This document shows positions 29,520 to 37,240 of a DNA stretch of 64,000 nucleotides, in pieces. The notes beneath the pieces were generated by a model, which did not search any database, had not been told where the DNA came from, and saw nothing but the letters and a program-made list of their open reading frames with translations. The stretch lies in contig JAEYWD010000033.1 of NCBI GenBank assembly GCA_023429135.1, forward strand, positions 51,251 through 115,250. Reading direction: 5' to 3'. Each line of letters starts with the position of its first letter. Position 1 is the first letter of the stretch. The stretch is from Bacteroidota bacterium. GTDB taxonomy: Bacteria; Bacteroidota; Bacteroidia; Bacteroidales; JAAUTT01. The translations under genes were made by a program, and so were the position numbers.

Positions 29520-29535
29520 TCGTGTTCGTACACGA
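29520..29535. promoter_or_regulatory. LacI-type operator 2 (regulator side)
   Basis: The palindrome TCGTGT-tcgt-ACACGA is the same site as operator 1, with centres 76 bp apart. It lies just downstream of the predicted start of the regulator's own transcript, so the regulator probably controls both divergent units and itself, possibly by looping. Confidence 0.65.
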
Positions 29536-29563
29536 AAAGTATAAACAGAAGATATTCAGCATT

Positions 29564-30619
29564 ATGAACCCTTTGAGTAAAAAAATCAGGATTAAAGATA
29601 TCGCTTCCTTAGCTGGAGTATCTCCCGGAACTGTCGACAGGGTGATTCACAATCGCGGTCAGGTAACGGAGGAAAACAGACTCAAAATCTTAAAAATAAT
29701 TGACGAACTCGATTATAAGCCAAACCTTGTTGCCCGTTCACTGGCCAATAAGAAAAATTTTCTGTTTGTATCTCTGTGTCCAGAATTTCAAACTATAAAC
29801 GATTACTGGAAAGCTCCCGATTATGGCATTGAAAGAGCATCGCGCGAAATCCTCAATTTTAATATTAGAGTTAGGCGATTTTATTTTGACCAGAATTCAG
29901 TCCAGTCATTTAAGAAAAAAATAAAGGAAATAATTGACATAAAGCCCGATGGTGTTCTTCTGTCACCGGTGTTTCGCGAAGAAACCATTGAGTTTGTTAA
30001 GCAGCTCGACGAAAAAGATGTTCCTTATATATTTATTGACTCTAACATTGAAGGTCTTAGAAATATCTCATATCTGGGACATAATTCTTTTCAGAGTGGT
30101 TATGTAGCTGCCCGTTTGCTCGATTATATTGTACCTGCCGATGCTCAGATTGTAATTGCCCGGATTGGAGTTACAGAACCTTCAAACCAGGCTACGCACA
30201 GAGAAGAAGGTATCAAACATTTTCTGGAAAACGTTTCCGGGAAGAAAAATTTTATTCAGTTAGACCTGGACCCCGAAAACAAGAAGAGTAGGGAGAAGTT
30301 CAGAAACCACATCGGTAAAAATGTAAAAGGCATTATTGTTATAAATTCCAAAGCCTTTGAAGTAGCCAAAATTGTAAAAGAGGCAGGTTTAAAGGATATA
30401 AATATGATCGGGTACGATTTACTTCCCGAAAATATTAACTACCTTAAGGATGGAATTATATCCTTTCTGATAGCCCAGCGTCCCGAGGAACAAGGATATA
30501 AAGGTATTATGTCGCTATTCAACCATTTGGTAATCAAAACGGATATAGAGCGGGAAAATTTTCTGCCTATCGATATCCTCACTGCAGAAAACATCGAATT
30601 TTATTTAAACTATATATAA
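29564..30619 (+). CDS. LacI-family repressor of the hexuronate/sugar-acid locus
   Basis: A 351-residue regulator: an N-terminal helix-turn-helix and hinge (RIKDIASLAGVSPGTVDR, then LDYKPNLVARSLA) and a periplasmic-binding-protein-like effector domain to the end. The ATG at 29564 is chosen over an upstream in-frame start at 29522 because the latter lies inside the operator palindrome and would add 14 residues before a normal LacI start. It is the first gene of an operon with uxuB (2 bp later), the PfkB kinase, a LarA-type enzyme, pdxB and gnd, and is divergent from uxaE. Two palindromic operators in the shared promoter region fit a self-regulated repressor. The inducer is likely a hexuronate or aldonate, by context only. 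Confidence 0.88.
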   Translation: MNPLSKKIRIKDIASLAGVSPGTVDRVIHNRGQVTEENRLKILKIIDELDYKPNLVARSLANKKNFLFVSLCPEFQTINDYWKAPDYGIERASREILNFNIRVRRFYFDQNSVQSFKKKIKEIIDIKPDGVLLSPVFREETIEFVKQLDEKDVPYIFIDSNIEGLRNISYLGHNSFQSGYVAARLLDYIVPADAQIVIARIGVTEPSNQATHREEGIKHFLENVSGKKNFIQLDLDPENKKSREKFRNHIGKNVKGIIVINSKAFEVAKIVKEAGLKDINMIGYDLLPENINYLKDGIISFLIAQRPEEQGYKGIMSLFNHLVIKTDIERENFLPIDILTAENIEFYLNYI

Positions 30620-30621
30620 TT

Positions 30622-31473
30622 ATGATCGATTATTCATTTAATAGCTTAAAAGACAAAGTTTGTGTCATAACCGGAGGTGCTGGTGTGATTGGTGCTTCAA
30701 TGGTGGAGTGCCTTGCCCGTGTTGGTGTTAAGGTTGCCATTCTCGACCGTAACCTCGAAGTTGCAACAGAACTGGCTAACCGCATTTCGAAAGAAACAGG
30801 AACTACCATTATAGGTGTGGAAGGTAATGTTTTGGAAAGAGAATCGCTTATCCTGGCTAAAAAGGTGGTGAACGAAAAACTTGGTAAAATAGATATTCTG
30901 ATCAACGGTGCCGGTGGTAATGCTCCAACCGCTACTACCCAGGTTGAACAAATCGATGAAACCAATATGAACGAACTCGAAAAATCATTCTACGGACTGG
31001 AACTCGATGGCTTTCAGAAGGTTTTCGATCTTAACTTTAAAGGAACTGTTCTTCCAACCATGGTGTTCACGCCCGATATGCTCGAAAAAGGTGCCGGATC
31101 GGTTCTCAACATTTCTTCGATGAACTCGTACCGTCCTTTAACCAAAATTCCTGCTTATTCCGCAGCTAAAGCTTCTATCAATAACTTCACACAATGGTTG
31201 GCTGTACACCTTGCTAAAACCGGGATTCGTGTTAACTGTATCGCTCCTGGGTTTTTCCTTACCAACCAGAACCGCTTTTTGTTGACCGACGAAAAAACCG
31301 GTGAAGCTACAGCTCGCGGAAGGAAAATTATCAACAGCACTCCAGTTGGAAAATACGGTGAACCCGAAGATCTGAACGGTGCCATGCTTTATCTGCTTTC
31401 GGATCTGGCCAGCTTTGTAACTGGTATCATTATCCCTGTTGATGGCGGCTACAGCGCTTACGGCGGAGTGTAA
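30622..31473 (+). CDS. uxuB: SDR-type D-mannonate oxidoreductase (fructuronate reductase)
   Basis: A 283-residue short-chain dehydrogenase that should reduce D-fructuronate to D-mannonate with NAD(P)H. The Rossmann glycine motif TGGAGVIG is at ~residues 16-23, NGAGG at ~93, the catalytic Ser in ISSMNS and the YSAAK Tyr-Lys pair at ~180. This is the SDR form of UxuB found in Bacillus (YjmF), Thermotoga and many Bacteroidota, distinct from the long-chain enzyme of E. coli. The 2-bp gap to the regulator gene implies translational coupling. The position next to uxaE and a sugar-acid kinase supports this substrate; gluconate 5-dehydrogenase-like activity is the main alternative. Confidence 0.82.
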   Translation: MIDYSFNSLKDKVCVITGGAGVIGASMVECLARVGVKVAILDRNLEVATELANRISKETGTTIIGVEGNVLERESLILAKKVVNEKLGKIDILINGAGGNAPTATTQVEQIDETNMNELEKSFYGLELDGFQKVFDLNFKGTVLPTMVFTPDMLEKGAGSVLNISSMNSYRPLTKIPAYSAAKASINNFTQWLAVHLAKTGIRVNCIAPGFFLTNQNRFLLTDEKTGEATARGRKIINSTPVGKYGEPEDLNGAMLYLLSDLASFVTGIIIPVDGGYSAYGGV

Positions 31474-31518
31474 TAATATGACTTAAATTGAAATAATCAT
31501 AAACATCATAGAACCTGC

Positions 31519-31553
31519 ACCCCTCTCCCTCAGGAGAGGGGTTGGGGGTGAGG
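31519..31553. repeat. Dispersed CTCTCC palindrome, family A
   Basis: CCCCTCTCC pairs with GGAGAGGGG around a short loop, followed by TTGGGGGTGAGG. It sits in the 96-bp gap between uxuB and the kinase gene. Related copies lie at 32709, 36948, 38681, 38781, 55449 and 56991. A hairpin here could affect mRNA stability or relative expression in the operon. Confidence 0.75.
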
Positions 31554-31569
31554 CTAAAAAAAATATATT

Positions 31570-32649
31570 ATGAAAATCGAACTAAAAAAAGACTTTGCTT
31601 ATTCACTGGTGGTTCCAACCAGTATGGGAGTTCGCATTACTCCGGTTAACGGTCAGCCTGTTAACAGCAGCGATTTGTTTCAATTGTATGTTACAAGTGC
31701 CGAAACCAACGTTGCAAGTATTGCATCGTACCTGGGTTTACCTGTTAAGGTGCTCACAACTTTTGTAAAGGATAGTCCCATTGCCCAGCTCATCAAAAAT
31801 AACCTGAGAAGTCGTAACATGAGTTACGAGGGCAAAGATGTTCCGCAAGGTGGTCCCTGGGGATACCGTCACCAGTTTAATATTGCCGACAGCGGTTATG
31901 GTTCTCGTGGACCAAGAGTACAGAACGACCGTGCCGGTGAAGTGGGTCGTACCTTGAATGTGAAGGATTTCGATCTCGATCGTATCTTCGGAAAAGAAGG
32001 TGTTCAGATTGTTCACCTCTCGGGTCTGATTGGAGCTTTATCTCCCGAAACTTCAACTTTCTGTCTCGAACTTGCCCGCGCTGCCAAGAAATATGGCACC
32101 CGCATCGCTTTCGACCTGAACTACCGTGCATCTTTCTGGAAAGGCCGTGAGCAGGAATTAAGCGCTATCTTCAAGGAAATTGCAAGTGTTGCCGATATTC
32201 TCGTGGGTAACGAAGAAGATTTCCAGCTTTGCCTTGGTATCAAAGGTCCTGAGGCTGGCGGTAAAGATATTGCCAGTCAGATCGACAGCTTCAAGGAAAT
32301 GATTAAACGTGTAAAAGCTGCTTTCCCTAATGCATCGGTATTTGCTACAACTTTACGCGAAGTTGAAAGCGCCAACTGTCACCATTGGGGTGCCATCATG
32401 CTCGAAGGCGAAAACTGGCATGTAATTGAGCCGCGCGAAATTACCGTTCTCGATCGTATTGGCGGTGGCGACGGTTTTGTTGGCGGATTGTTATATGGTA
32501 TACTGAAAGGCTGGGAACCCGAAAAGTGGATCCAGTTTGGTTGGGCCAGCGGTGCTTTGGCTACCACTTTCCTTACCGACTATGCTCAACCTGCTGACGA
32601 AGAGCAGATATGGAGCATCTATGAAGGTAATGCACGTGTGAAAAGATAA
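31570..32649 (+). CDS. kdgK: PfkB-family sugar-acid kinase (2-keto-3-deoxygluconate kinase-like)
   Basis: A 359-residue ribokinase-family enzyme. The PfkB signature with the catalytic base is DRIGGGDGFVGGLLYG (~residues 300-315), and the conserved FDLNYRASFW and LVGNEEDF segments match 2-keto-3-deoxygluconate kinases. The usual product would be KDPG for the Entner-Doudoroff aldolase. In this operon, however, neither mannonate dehydratase (uxuA) nor KDPG aldolase is present, whereas 6-phosphogluconate dehydrogenase is, so phosphorylation of gluconate is an alternative that sequence alone cannot exclude. A 96-bp gap with a palindromic repeat precedes it and a longer repeat-rich gap follows. Confidence 0.78.
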   Translation: MKIELKKDFAYSLVVPTSMGVRITPVNGQPVNSSDLFQLYVTSAETNVASIASYLGLPVKVLTTFVKDSPIAQLIKNNLRSRNMSYEGKDVPQGGPWGYRHQFNIADSGYGSRGPRVQNDRAGEVGRTLNVKDFDLDRIFGKEGVQIVHLSGLIGALSPETSTFCLELARAAKKYGTRIAFDLNYRASFWKGREQELSAIFKEIASVADILVGNEEDFQLCLGIKGPEAGGKDIASQIDSFKEMIKRVKAAFPNASVFATTLREVESANCHHWGAIMLEGENWHVIEPREITVLDRIGGGDGFVGGLLYGILKGWEPEKWIQFGWASGALATTFLTDYAQPADEEQIWSIYEGNARVKR

Positions 32650-32857
32650 TAATATATAGCGGTTAGGATTTTAGGAATTAGGTTTTAGGAAAGATAATGA
32701 AAAGGATACCTCATCCTAAATCCTTCTCCTCAAGGAGAAGGATTTAAATACAGGTACTGCTCTTACACCCCTCTCCTTGAGGAGGTGGGCCGGAGGTGAG
32801 GCTTCTAACTTTCCTGCAACCTAATACCTACCGCCTAACCACCTAAAAAACTTAAAT
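32650..32857. repeat. Repeat-filled gap: families A and B
   Basis: The 208-bp gap has no gene. AAATCCTTCTCC (32718-32729) pairs with GGAGAAGGATTT (32734-32745); a second CACCCCTCTCC-type palindrome spans 32766-32801. The flanks carry GGTTAGGATTTTAGG-like and CCTAATACCTACCGCC-like motifs that are roughly complementary, so the entire gap could fold. Confidence 0.7.
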
Positions 32858-34123
32858 ATGATATACTATTCCCGTGGTTCAAAAACTGATGTAATCACAT
32901 CAGCCGACTTAAAGGCCGGTCTTTTTGAGGCATTCAAAAAGCTGGGAACCCGCAATAAAGTATTGGCCCTGCCGCCCGATTTCACCCGCTTTCACTCACG
33001 TGCCGGCGAAATTACCCAGCTTACCTATGAATATTATGGTAAGGCTCTCACCGATATTCTTCCGGCTCTGGGAACACATGCTCCCATGAGTGACAAGGAA
33101 ATTCATGAGATGTTCGAAGGCGTTCCGGCGGATTTATTCCGTGTTCACGACTGGCGCAACGATGTTGTGACACTCGGAACCGTACCCGGCTCTTACCTGA
33201 TGGAGATTTCGGAAGGTAAAATAGATTATGAATGGTCAGCGCAGGTGAACAAACTTTTGCGTGATGGCGGCCACGATCTCATTTTATCGATCGGTCAAGT
33301 GGTTCCGCACGAAGTTGTTGGATTTGCAAATCATGCTAAAAACATATTTGTAGGGACAGGTGGGAAAGAAGGTATCAACAAGAGTCACTTTCTGGGTGCC
33401 GTTTATGGCATGGAAAGGATGATGGGTCGTGCCGATACTCCTGTTCGCAGGGTATTGAACTACGCCTGCAAACATTTTCTTTCCGATTATCCGGTTATCT
33501 ATGTACAAACAGTAATTGGCAAAGATGATAACAATAACCTCGTGATCCGCGGAATGTACATTGGCGACGATGAAGAATGTTTCATCAAAGCTGCTGCCTT
33601 GTCGCTCGAGGTGAACTTTCAACTACTCGAAAAACCGCTTAAAAAAGTGGTGGTCTACCTCGATCCATCCGAATTCAAAAGCACATGGCTGGGTAACAAG
33701 AGTGTTTACCGCACCCGCATGGCTATTGACGATGGCGGTGATCTGATTGTGCTTGCTCCGGGACTGAAAGAATTTGGCGAGGATAAGGAAATCGACCGTC
33801 TTATCCGCAAATATGGTTACGTAGGATCGGACAAAGTTCTGAAACTTACCAAAGAAAATCCTGAACTGCAGCAGAACTTAAGCGCTGCCGCACATCTTAT
33901 TCACGGATCGTCCGAAGGTCGTTTCAATATTACTTATTGTCCGGGAAATCTTACTAAGGAAGAGATCGAATCGGTGAATTTTAAATATGCCGACTTAAAG
34001 GAGATGACAAAACTCTACAACCCTGAAACCCTGAAAGACGGCTATAACGTGGTGAACGGAGAGGAAATCTTCTATATCTCGAATCCAGCGCTTGGATTGT
34101 GGGCATTTAAGGACAGATTTTAA
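32858..34123 (+). CDS. LarA-family epimerase, candidate aldonate 2-epimerase (mannonate/gluconate)
   Basis: A 421-residue member of the LarA superfamily. All cofactor and catalytic positions are kept: Asp41 and Arg44 (DFTR), His74 (LGTHAP), His151, Lys161 (10 residues later, as in LarA His174/Lys184) and His177 (16 further, as Ni-binding His200). The glycine-rich loop differs from classical LarA (HEVVGFANHAK instead of H..xGxxGGRK), so the substrate is probably not lactate. Known relatives include a D-gluconate 2-epimerase that forms D-mannonate. Set between fructuronate reductase/kinase genes and gnd, this activity would link mannonate to gluconate. It requires the nickel-pincer nucleotide made by LarB, LarC and LarE, which are not in the window. 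The gene starts 208 bp after the kinase gene and 10 bp before pdxB. Confidence 0.8.
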   Translation: MIYYSRGSKTDVITSADLKAGLFEAFKKLGTRNKVLALPPDFTRFHSRAGEITQLTYEYYGKALTDILPALGTHAPMSDKEIHEMFEGVPADLFRVHDWRNDVVTLGTVPGSYLMEISEGKIDYEWSAQVNKLLRDGGHDLILSIGQVVPHEVVGFANHAKNIFVGTGGKEGINKSHFLGAVYGMERMMGRADTPVRRVLNYACKHFLSDYPVIYVQTVIGKDDNNNLVIRGMYIGDDEECFIKAAALSLEVNFQLLEKPLKKVVVYLDPSEFKSTWLGNKSVYRTRMAIDDGGDLIVLAPGLKEFGEDKEIDRLIRKYGYVGSDKVLKLTKENPELQQNLSAAAHLIHGSSEGRFNITYCPGNLTKEEIESVNFKYADLKEMTKLYNPETLKDGYNVVNGEEIFYISNPALGLWAFKDRF

Positions 34124-34133
34124 GTAGCCTGCT

Positions 34134-35258
34134 ATGAAAGTTATTGCCGACGATAAAATTCCTTTTTTGAAGGGTGTGCTGGAACCTTTTGTGGATGTGG
34201 TCTATAAAAAGGGAGCCGATATCAGTACAACTGATTTGCTGGATGCTGATGGTCTGATTACGCGCACCCGCACCAAATGCAACGAAAAGCTGCTGAAAGG
34301 ATCGGCTGTGAAGTTTATTGCAACTGCAACCATCGGTTACGATCATATTGATACTTCGTACTGTGAGCAAAACGGTATCGTTTGGACAAATGCTCCGGGT
34401 TGTAATTCAGGCTCAGTATATCAGTATGTAGGCTCAGTACTCTCAACACTTGCTGGTAAATACAATCTCGATTTTTCGGAAGTTGCACTTGGCGTGATTG
34501 GTGTTGGAAATGTAGGCCGCAAAGTTGTTCGTTTGGGCGAATTAATAGGAGCCCAGGTTTACCTCAACGATCCTCCCCGTCAGCGGAAAGAAGGTACCTG
34601 TGGTTTTATGTCGCTTGAGGGAATCGTTCGCGAGTGTAACATCATTACCATTCATGTTCCTTTGGTAAAAGATGGTCCCGACAAAACCTATCATCTGGTG
34701 AACGAGGATTTTCTGAAAAGGCTAAATCCCAATACCATTCTTATCAACAGCTCCCGTAGCGAAGTGGTGGATACTGCTGCTCTCAAAAAAGCTTTGAAGG
34801 AGAAATGGATTCGTGCTGCAGTGCTCGATGTGTGGGAAAAGGAACCGGATATCGATCTGGAACTGCTCAGTATGGTGGATATAACCACTCCTCACATTGC
34901 CGGTTATTCGGTCGATGGAAAGGCTAACGGTACTGCCATGTCGGTGCAGGCCTTAAGTAAGAAACTCGGACTGCCTTTAACTCGCTGGCAGCCCGAAGAT
35001 CTTCCGGAACCCGCATCATCGGTGATGGATATTAACTGTGAAGGAAAAACCAAACAGCAGGTGCTCACCCAAGCCATTCTTTCAACCTATAAAGTGCTGG
35101 AAGACGATGCCCGTCTGCGACAGTCAGTTGAGACTTTTGAGGCACAACGCGGAAGTTATCCCAACCGCCGCGAATTTCATGCTTATTCGGTAAAGCTTAC
35201 GAGCGACCATAGCGGCATTGGGAAGGCACTGAAGGGGTTGGGATTTAGTGTAATATAG
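34134..35258 (+). CDS. pdxB: 4-phosphoerythronate dehydrogenase-like D-2-hydroxyacid dehydrogenase
   Basis: A 374-residue NAD-dependent 2-hydroxyacid dehydrogenase of the PdxB type. The NAD-binding motif is GVIGVGNVGRKV (~residues 121-132). Catalytic residues are visible as Arg in NSSRSEVVD, Glu in WEKEPDID and His in TPHIAGYS. The C-terminal PdxB dimerisation domain is present (YPNRREFHAYSV, then LGFSVI). PdxB normally oxidises 4-phosphoerythronate in pyridoxal phosphate synthesis. Its place between a LarA-type epimerase (10 bp upstream) and gnd is odd for a vitamin gene. It may simply be carried in the operon, or may act on a sugar acid. The C-terminal domain favours genuine PdxB. Confidence 0.82.
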   Translation: MKVIADDKIPFLKGVLEPFVDVVYKKGADISTTDLLDADGLITRTRTKCNEKLLKGSAVKFIATATIGYDHIDTSYCEQNGIVWTNAPGCNSGSVYQYVGSVLSTLAGKYNLDFSEVALGVIGVGNVGRKVVRLGELIGAQVYLNDPPRQRKEGTCGFMSLEGIVRECNIITIHVPLVKDGPDKTYHLVNEDFLKRLNPNTILINSSRSEVVDTAALKKALKEKWIRAAVLDVWEKEPDIDLELLSMVDITTPHIAGYSVDGKANGTAMSVQALSKKLGLPLTRWQPEDLPEPASSVMDINCEGKTKQQVLTQAILSTYKVLEDDARLRQSVETFEAQRGSYPNRREFHAYSVKLTSDHSGIGKALKGLGFSVI

Positions 35259-35485
35259 TCGATAGTCGTCCCGATAGATATCGGGAGTCGATAGTCGATG
35301 GTCCATAGTCGATAGCCAAATACTGAAGACCCTAGCTATGGCTTTGGGATCTATGAATTTTTTATTTGGTCGATAGTCCATAGTCAATGGCCAAATACAG
35401 AAAAAGAATTAGCTATGGACTATGGACTAAAAGCTATGGACTTTTTAAAAACGGATTCAATTTTAATATCAATAAATACATAACT
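35259..35485. repeat. Repeat-filled gap: ATAGTC/CTATGG repeats (family B)
   Basis: The 227-bp gap is made of short direct and inverted copies of CGATAGTC, CCATAGTC and GCTATGGACT plus the palindrome CCCGATAGATATCGGG. It has no credible coding capacity, although the gnd frame is open through part of it (from 35387). It probably represents a dispersed repeat and may form a strong mRNA structure before gnd. Confidence 0.75.
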
Positions 35486-36940
35486 ATGAAAGAAATATCA
35501 GATATTGGTGTGGTGGGTCTAGCTGTAATGGGCGAAAACCTTATTTTGAACATGGAAAGTAAAGGTTTTCATGTAACAGCTTATAACCGTACCGTTGATA
35601 AAGTGGAGAACTTTGTGAACGGACGTGCAAAAGGTAAAAAGATTTTTGGTGCACATTCGCTTGAGGAAATGGTTGCTTCGTTAAAGCGCCCGCGTAAAGT
35701 GATGATCATGGTAAAAGCCGGTAAGCCGGTTGACGAACTCATCGAATCGCTTATTCCTATTCTCGAGCCAGGTGATATCATCATCGACGGTGGAAATACT
35801 CACTTCCCCGATACCAACCGCCGCACCAAATATGTTGAAAGCAAAGGATTACTTTACATCGGTACCGGTGTTTCGGGTGGCGAAGAAGGTGCTTTGTTAG
35901 GCCCATCGATTATGCCTGGCGGATCTCCTGCTGCATGGCCCATCGTGAAACCTATCTTCCAGGCTATTTCTGCCAAAGTTGAAGGTGGTGTTCCCTGCTG
36001 CGACTGGGTTGGCGAAAACGGTGCCGGTCACTTCGTGAAAATGGTTCACAATGGTATCGAATACGGCGATATGCAGCTCATCAACGAAGTATATCACATT
36101 ATGAAAGATATACTGGGAATGAGCGCTGACGAAATGCACGAAGTGTTCAAAGAATGGAATGCAGGCGAACTCGACAGCTACCTGATTGAAATTACCCGCG
36201 ACATTCTGGCTTATAAAGATACTGACGGCAAGCCGCTGGTAGACAAAATCCTCGACACTGCTGGTCAGAAAGGTACCGGTAAATGGACGGGAGTAAGCGC
36301 CCTCGACCTTGGAATTCCTTTAACACTCATTGGCGAAGCTGTATTCTCAAGATGTTTATCGGCTATCAAAGACGAACGCGTAGCTGCTTCTAAAGTATTG
36401 ACTGGTCCTAAACCTTCTTTCAGCGGCGATAAAAAAGCTTTTATCAACGACTTAAGAGATGCACTTTATGCTTCTAAAATTATATCCTATGCACAAGGTT
36501 ACCAGCTTATGCAGGCTGCTGCCAAGGAATATGGCTGGAACCTTAACTATGGAGGTATTGCTCTGATGTGGCGTGGTGGATGTATCATCCGTTCGGTGTT
36601 CTTAGGTAAAATTAAGGATGCTTTCGATAAGAATCCTAACCTCACCAACCTCTTACTCGATCCTTTCTTCACCGGAAAAGTATCTTCGAGTCAGGCCGGA
36701 TGGCGCAGGGTTGTTGCTTCGGCTATTACCAACGGTATTCCTGTTCCTGCCATTGCTTCAGCTCTGAACTATTTCGACGGCTACCGTGCCGAACGTCTCC
36801 CTGCCAACCTGTTACAGGCTCAGCGTGACTACTTCGGAGCTCACACCTACGAAAGAATCGACAAGCCCAGAGGCGAATTCTTCCACACCAACTGGACCGG
36901 TCGTGGTGGCGATACCGCTTCTACAACTTATGTAGTTTAA
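35486..36940 (+). CDS. gnd: 6-phosphogluconate dehydrogenase, decarboxylating
   Basis: A 484-residue enzyme that converts 6-phosphogluconate to ribulose 5-phosphate with NADP+. The N-terminal cofactor motif GLAVMGENL, substrate motif GGNTHFPDT, catalytic-lysine segment GHFVKMVHNGIEYGDMQLI and the C-terminal HTNWTGRGG tail are all present, and length is normal (about 470-480). The ATG at 35486 is chosen; the 33-codon upstream extension (from 35387) is read from repeat sequence and is not conserved-looking. It ends the sugar-acid operon and is followed by a family A repeat and a good terminator. Its presence here, with no zwf or pgl, suggests that 6-phosphogluconate arises from gluconate rather than from glucose 6-phosphate. 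Confidence 0.95.
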   Translation: MKEISDIGVVGLAVMGENLILNMESKGFHVTAYNRTVDKVENFVNGRAKGKKIFGAHSLEEMVASLKRPRKVMIMVKAGKPVDELIESLIPILEPGDIIIDGGNTHFPDTNRRTKYVESKGLLYIGTGVSGGEEGALLGPSIMPGGSPAAWPIVKPIFQAISAKVEGGVPCCDWVGENGAGHFVKMVHNGIEYGDMQLINEVYHIMKDILGMSADEMHEVFKEWNAGELDSYLIEITRDILAYKDTDGKPLVDKILDTAGQKGTGKWTGVSALDLGIPLTLIGEAVFSRCLSAIKDERVAASKVLTGPKPSFSGDKKAFINDLRDALYASKIISYAQGYQLMQAAAKEYGWNLNYGGIALMWRGGCIIRSVFLGKIKDAFDKNPNLTNLLLDPFFTGKVSSSQAGWRRVVASAITNGIPVPAIASALNYFDGYRAERLPANLLQAQRDYFGAHTYERIDKPRGEFFHTNWTGRGGDTASTTYVV

Positions 36941-36947
36941 TATAAAG

Positions 36948-37036
36948 CCTCATCCTAAATCCTTCTCCTCCAGGAGAAGGACTTCAATACATGCACTTCC
37001 CTACCCATCATTTTAGGAGAAGAGCTGAGGGGAGGT
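36948..37036. repeat. Dispersed CTCTCC palindrome, family A
   Basis: CCTCATCCTAAATCCTTCTCC with GGAGAAGGA repeats the element seen at 32709, followed by a degenerate AGGAGAAGAGCTGAGGGGAGG end. It lies 7 bp after the gnd stop. Confidence 0.7.
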
Positions 37037-37061
37037 TTTTTCCTGAAATTTTGTTAATATT

Positions 37062-37099
37062 GAAAAGCCTTTGGATTATCTCTGAAGGCTTTTCTTTTT
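37062..37099 (+). terminator. Intrinsic terminator of the uxuB-gnd operon
   Basis: GAAAAGCCTT (37062-37071) pairs perfectly with AAGGCTTTTC (37085-37094) around a 13-base loop and is followed by TTTTT. Confidence 0.8.
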
Positions 37100-37112
37100 A
37101 AATACAGGAACC

Positions 37113-37210
37113 CAAAGTTCGCAGAGAAGACGCAGAGAACGCTAAGCGATATTTTGTTGCAGATCTATAGTTCTCAGCGACCATAGCGCTTCTTCGCGCT
37201 CTTTGCGTCC
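37113..37210. repeat. Dispersed inverted repeat, family C (CGCAGAGAACGC type)
   Basis: The left half contains GTTCGCAGAGAAGACGCAGAG and AACGCTAAGCG. The right half contains imperfect complements (TTCTCAGCGACCATAGCGC and CGCGCTCTTTGCGTCC). This is a GC-rich, imperfect long hairpin between gnd and the next gene. Similar motifs occur widely in Bacteroidota intergenic DNA (from memory). Confidence 0.65.
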
Positions 37211-37240
37211 TAGGAATTATTAACAATTAACCAAACTCCT

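Noticed and set aside
35387..35485. 33-codon N-terminal extension of gnd
   Set aside because: Encoded by CTATGGACT-type intergenic repeats; standard 6-phosphogluconate dehydrogenases start at the internal Met.
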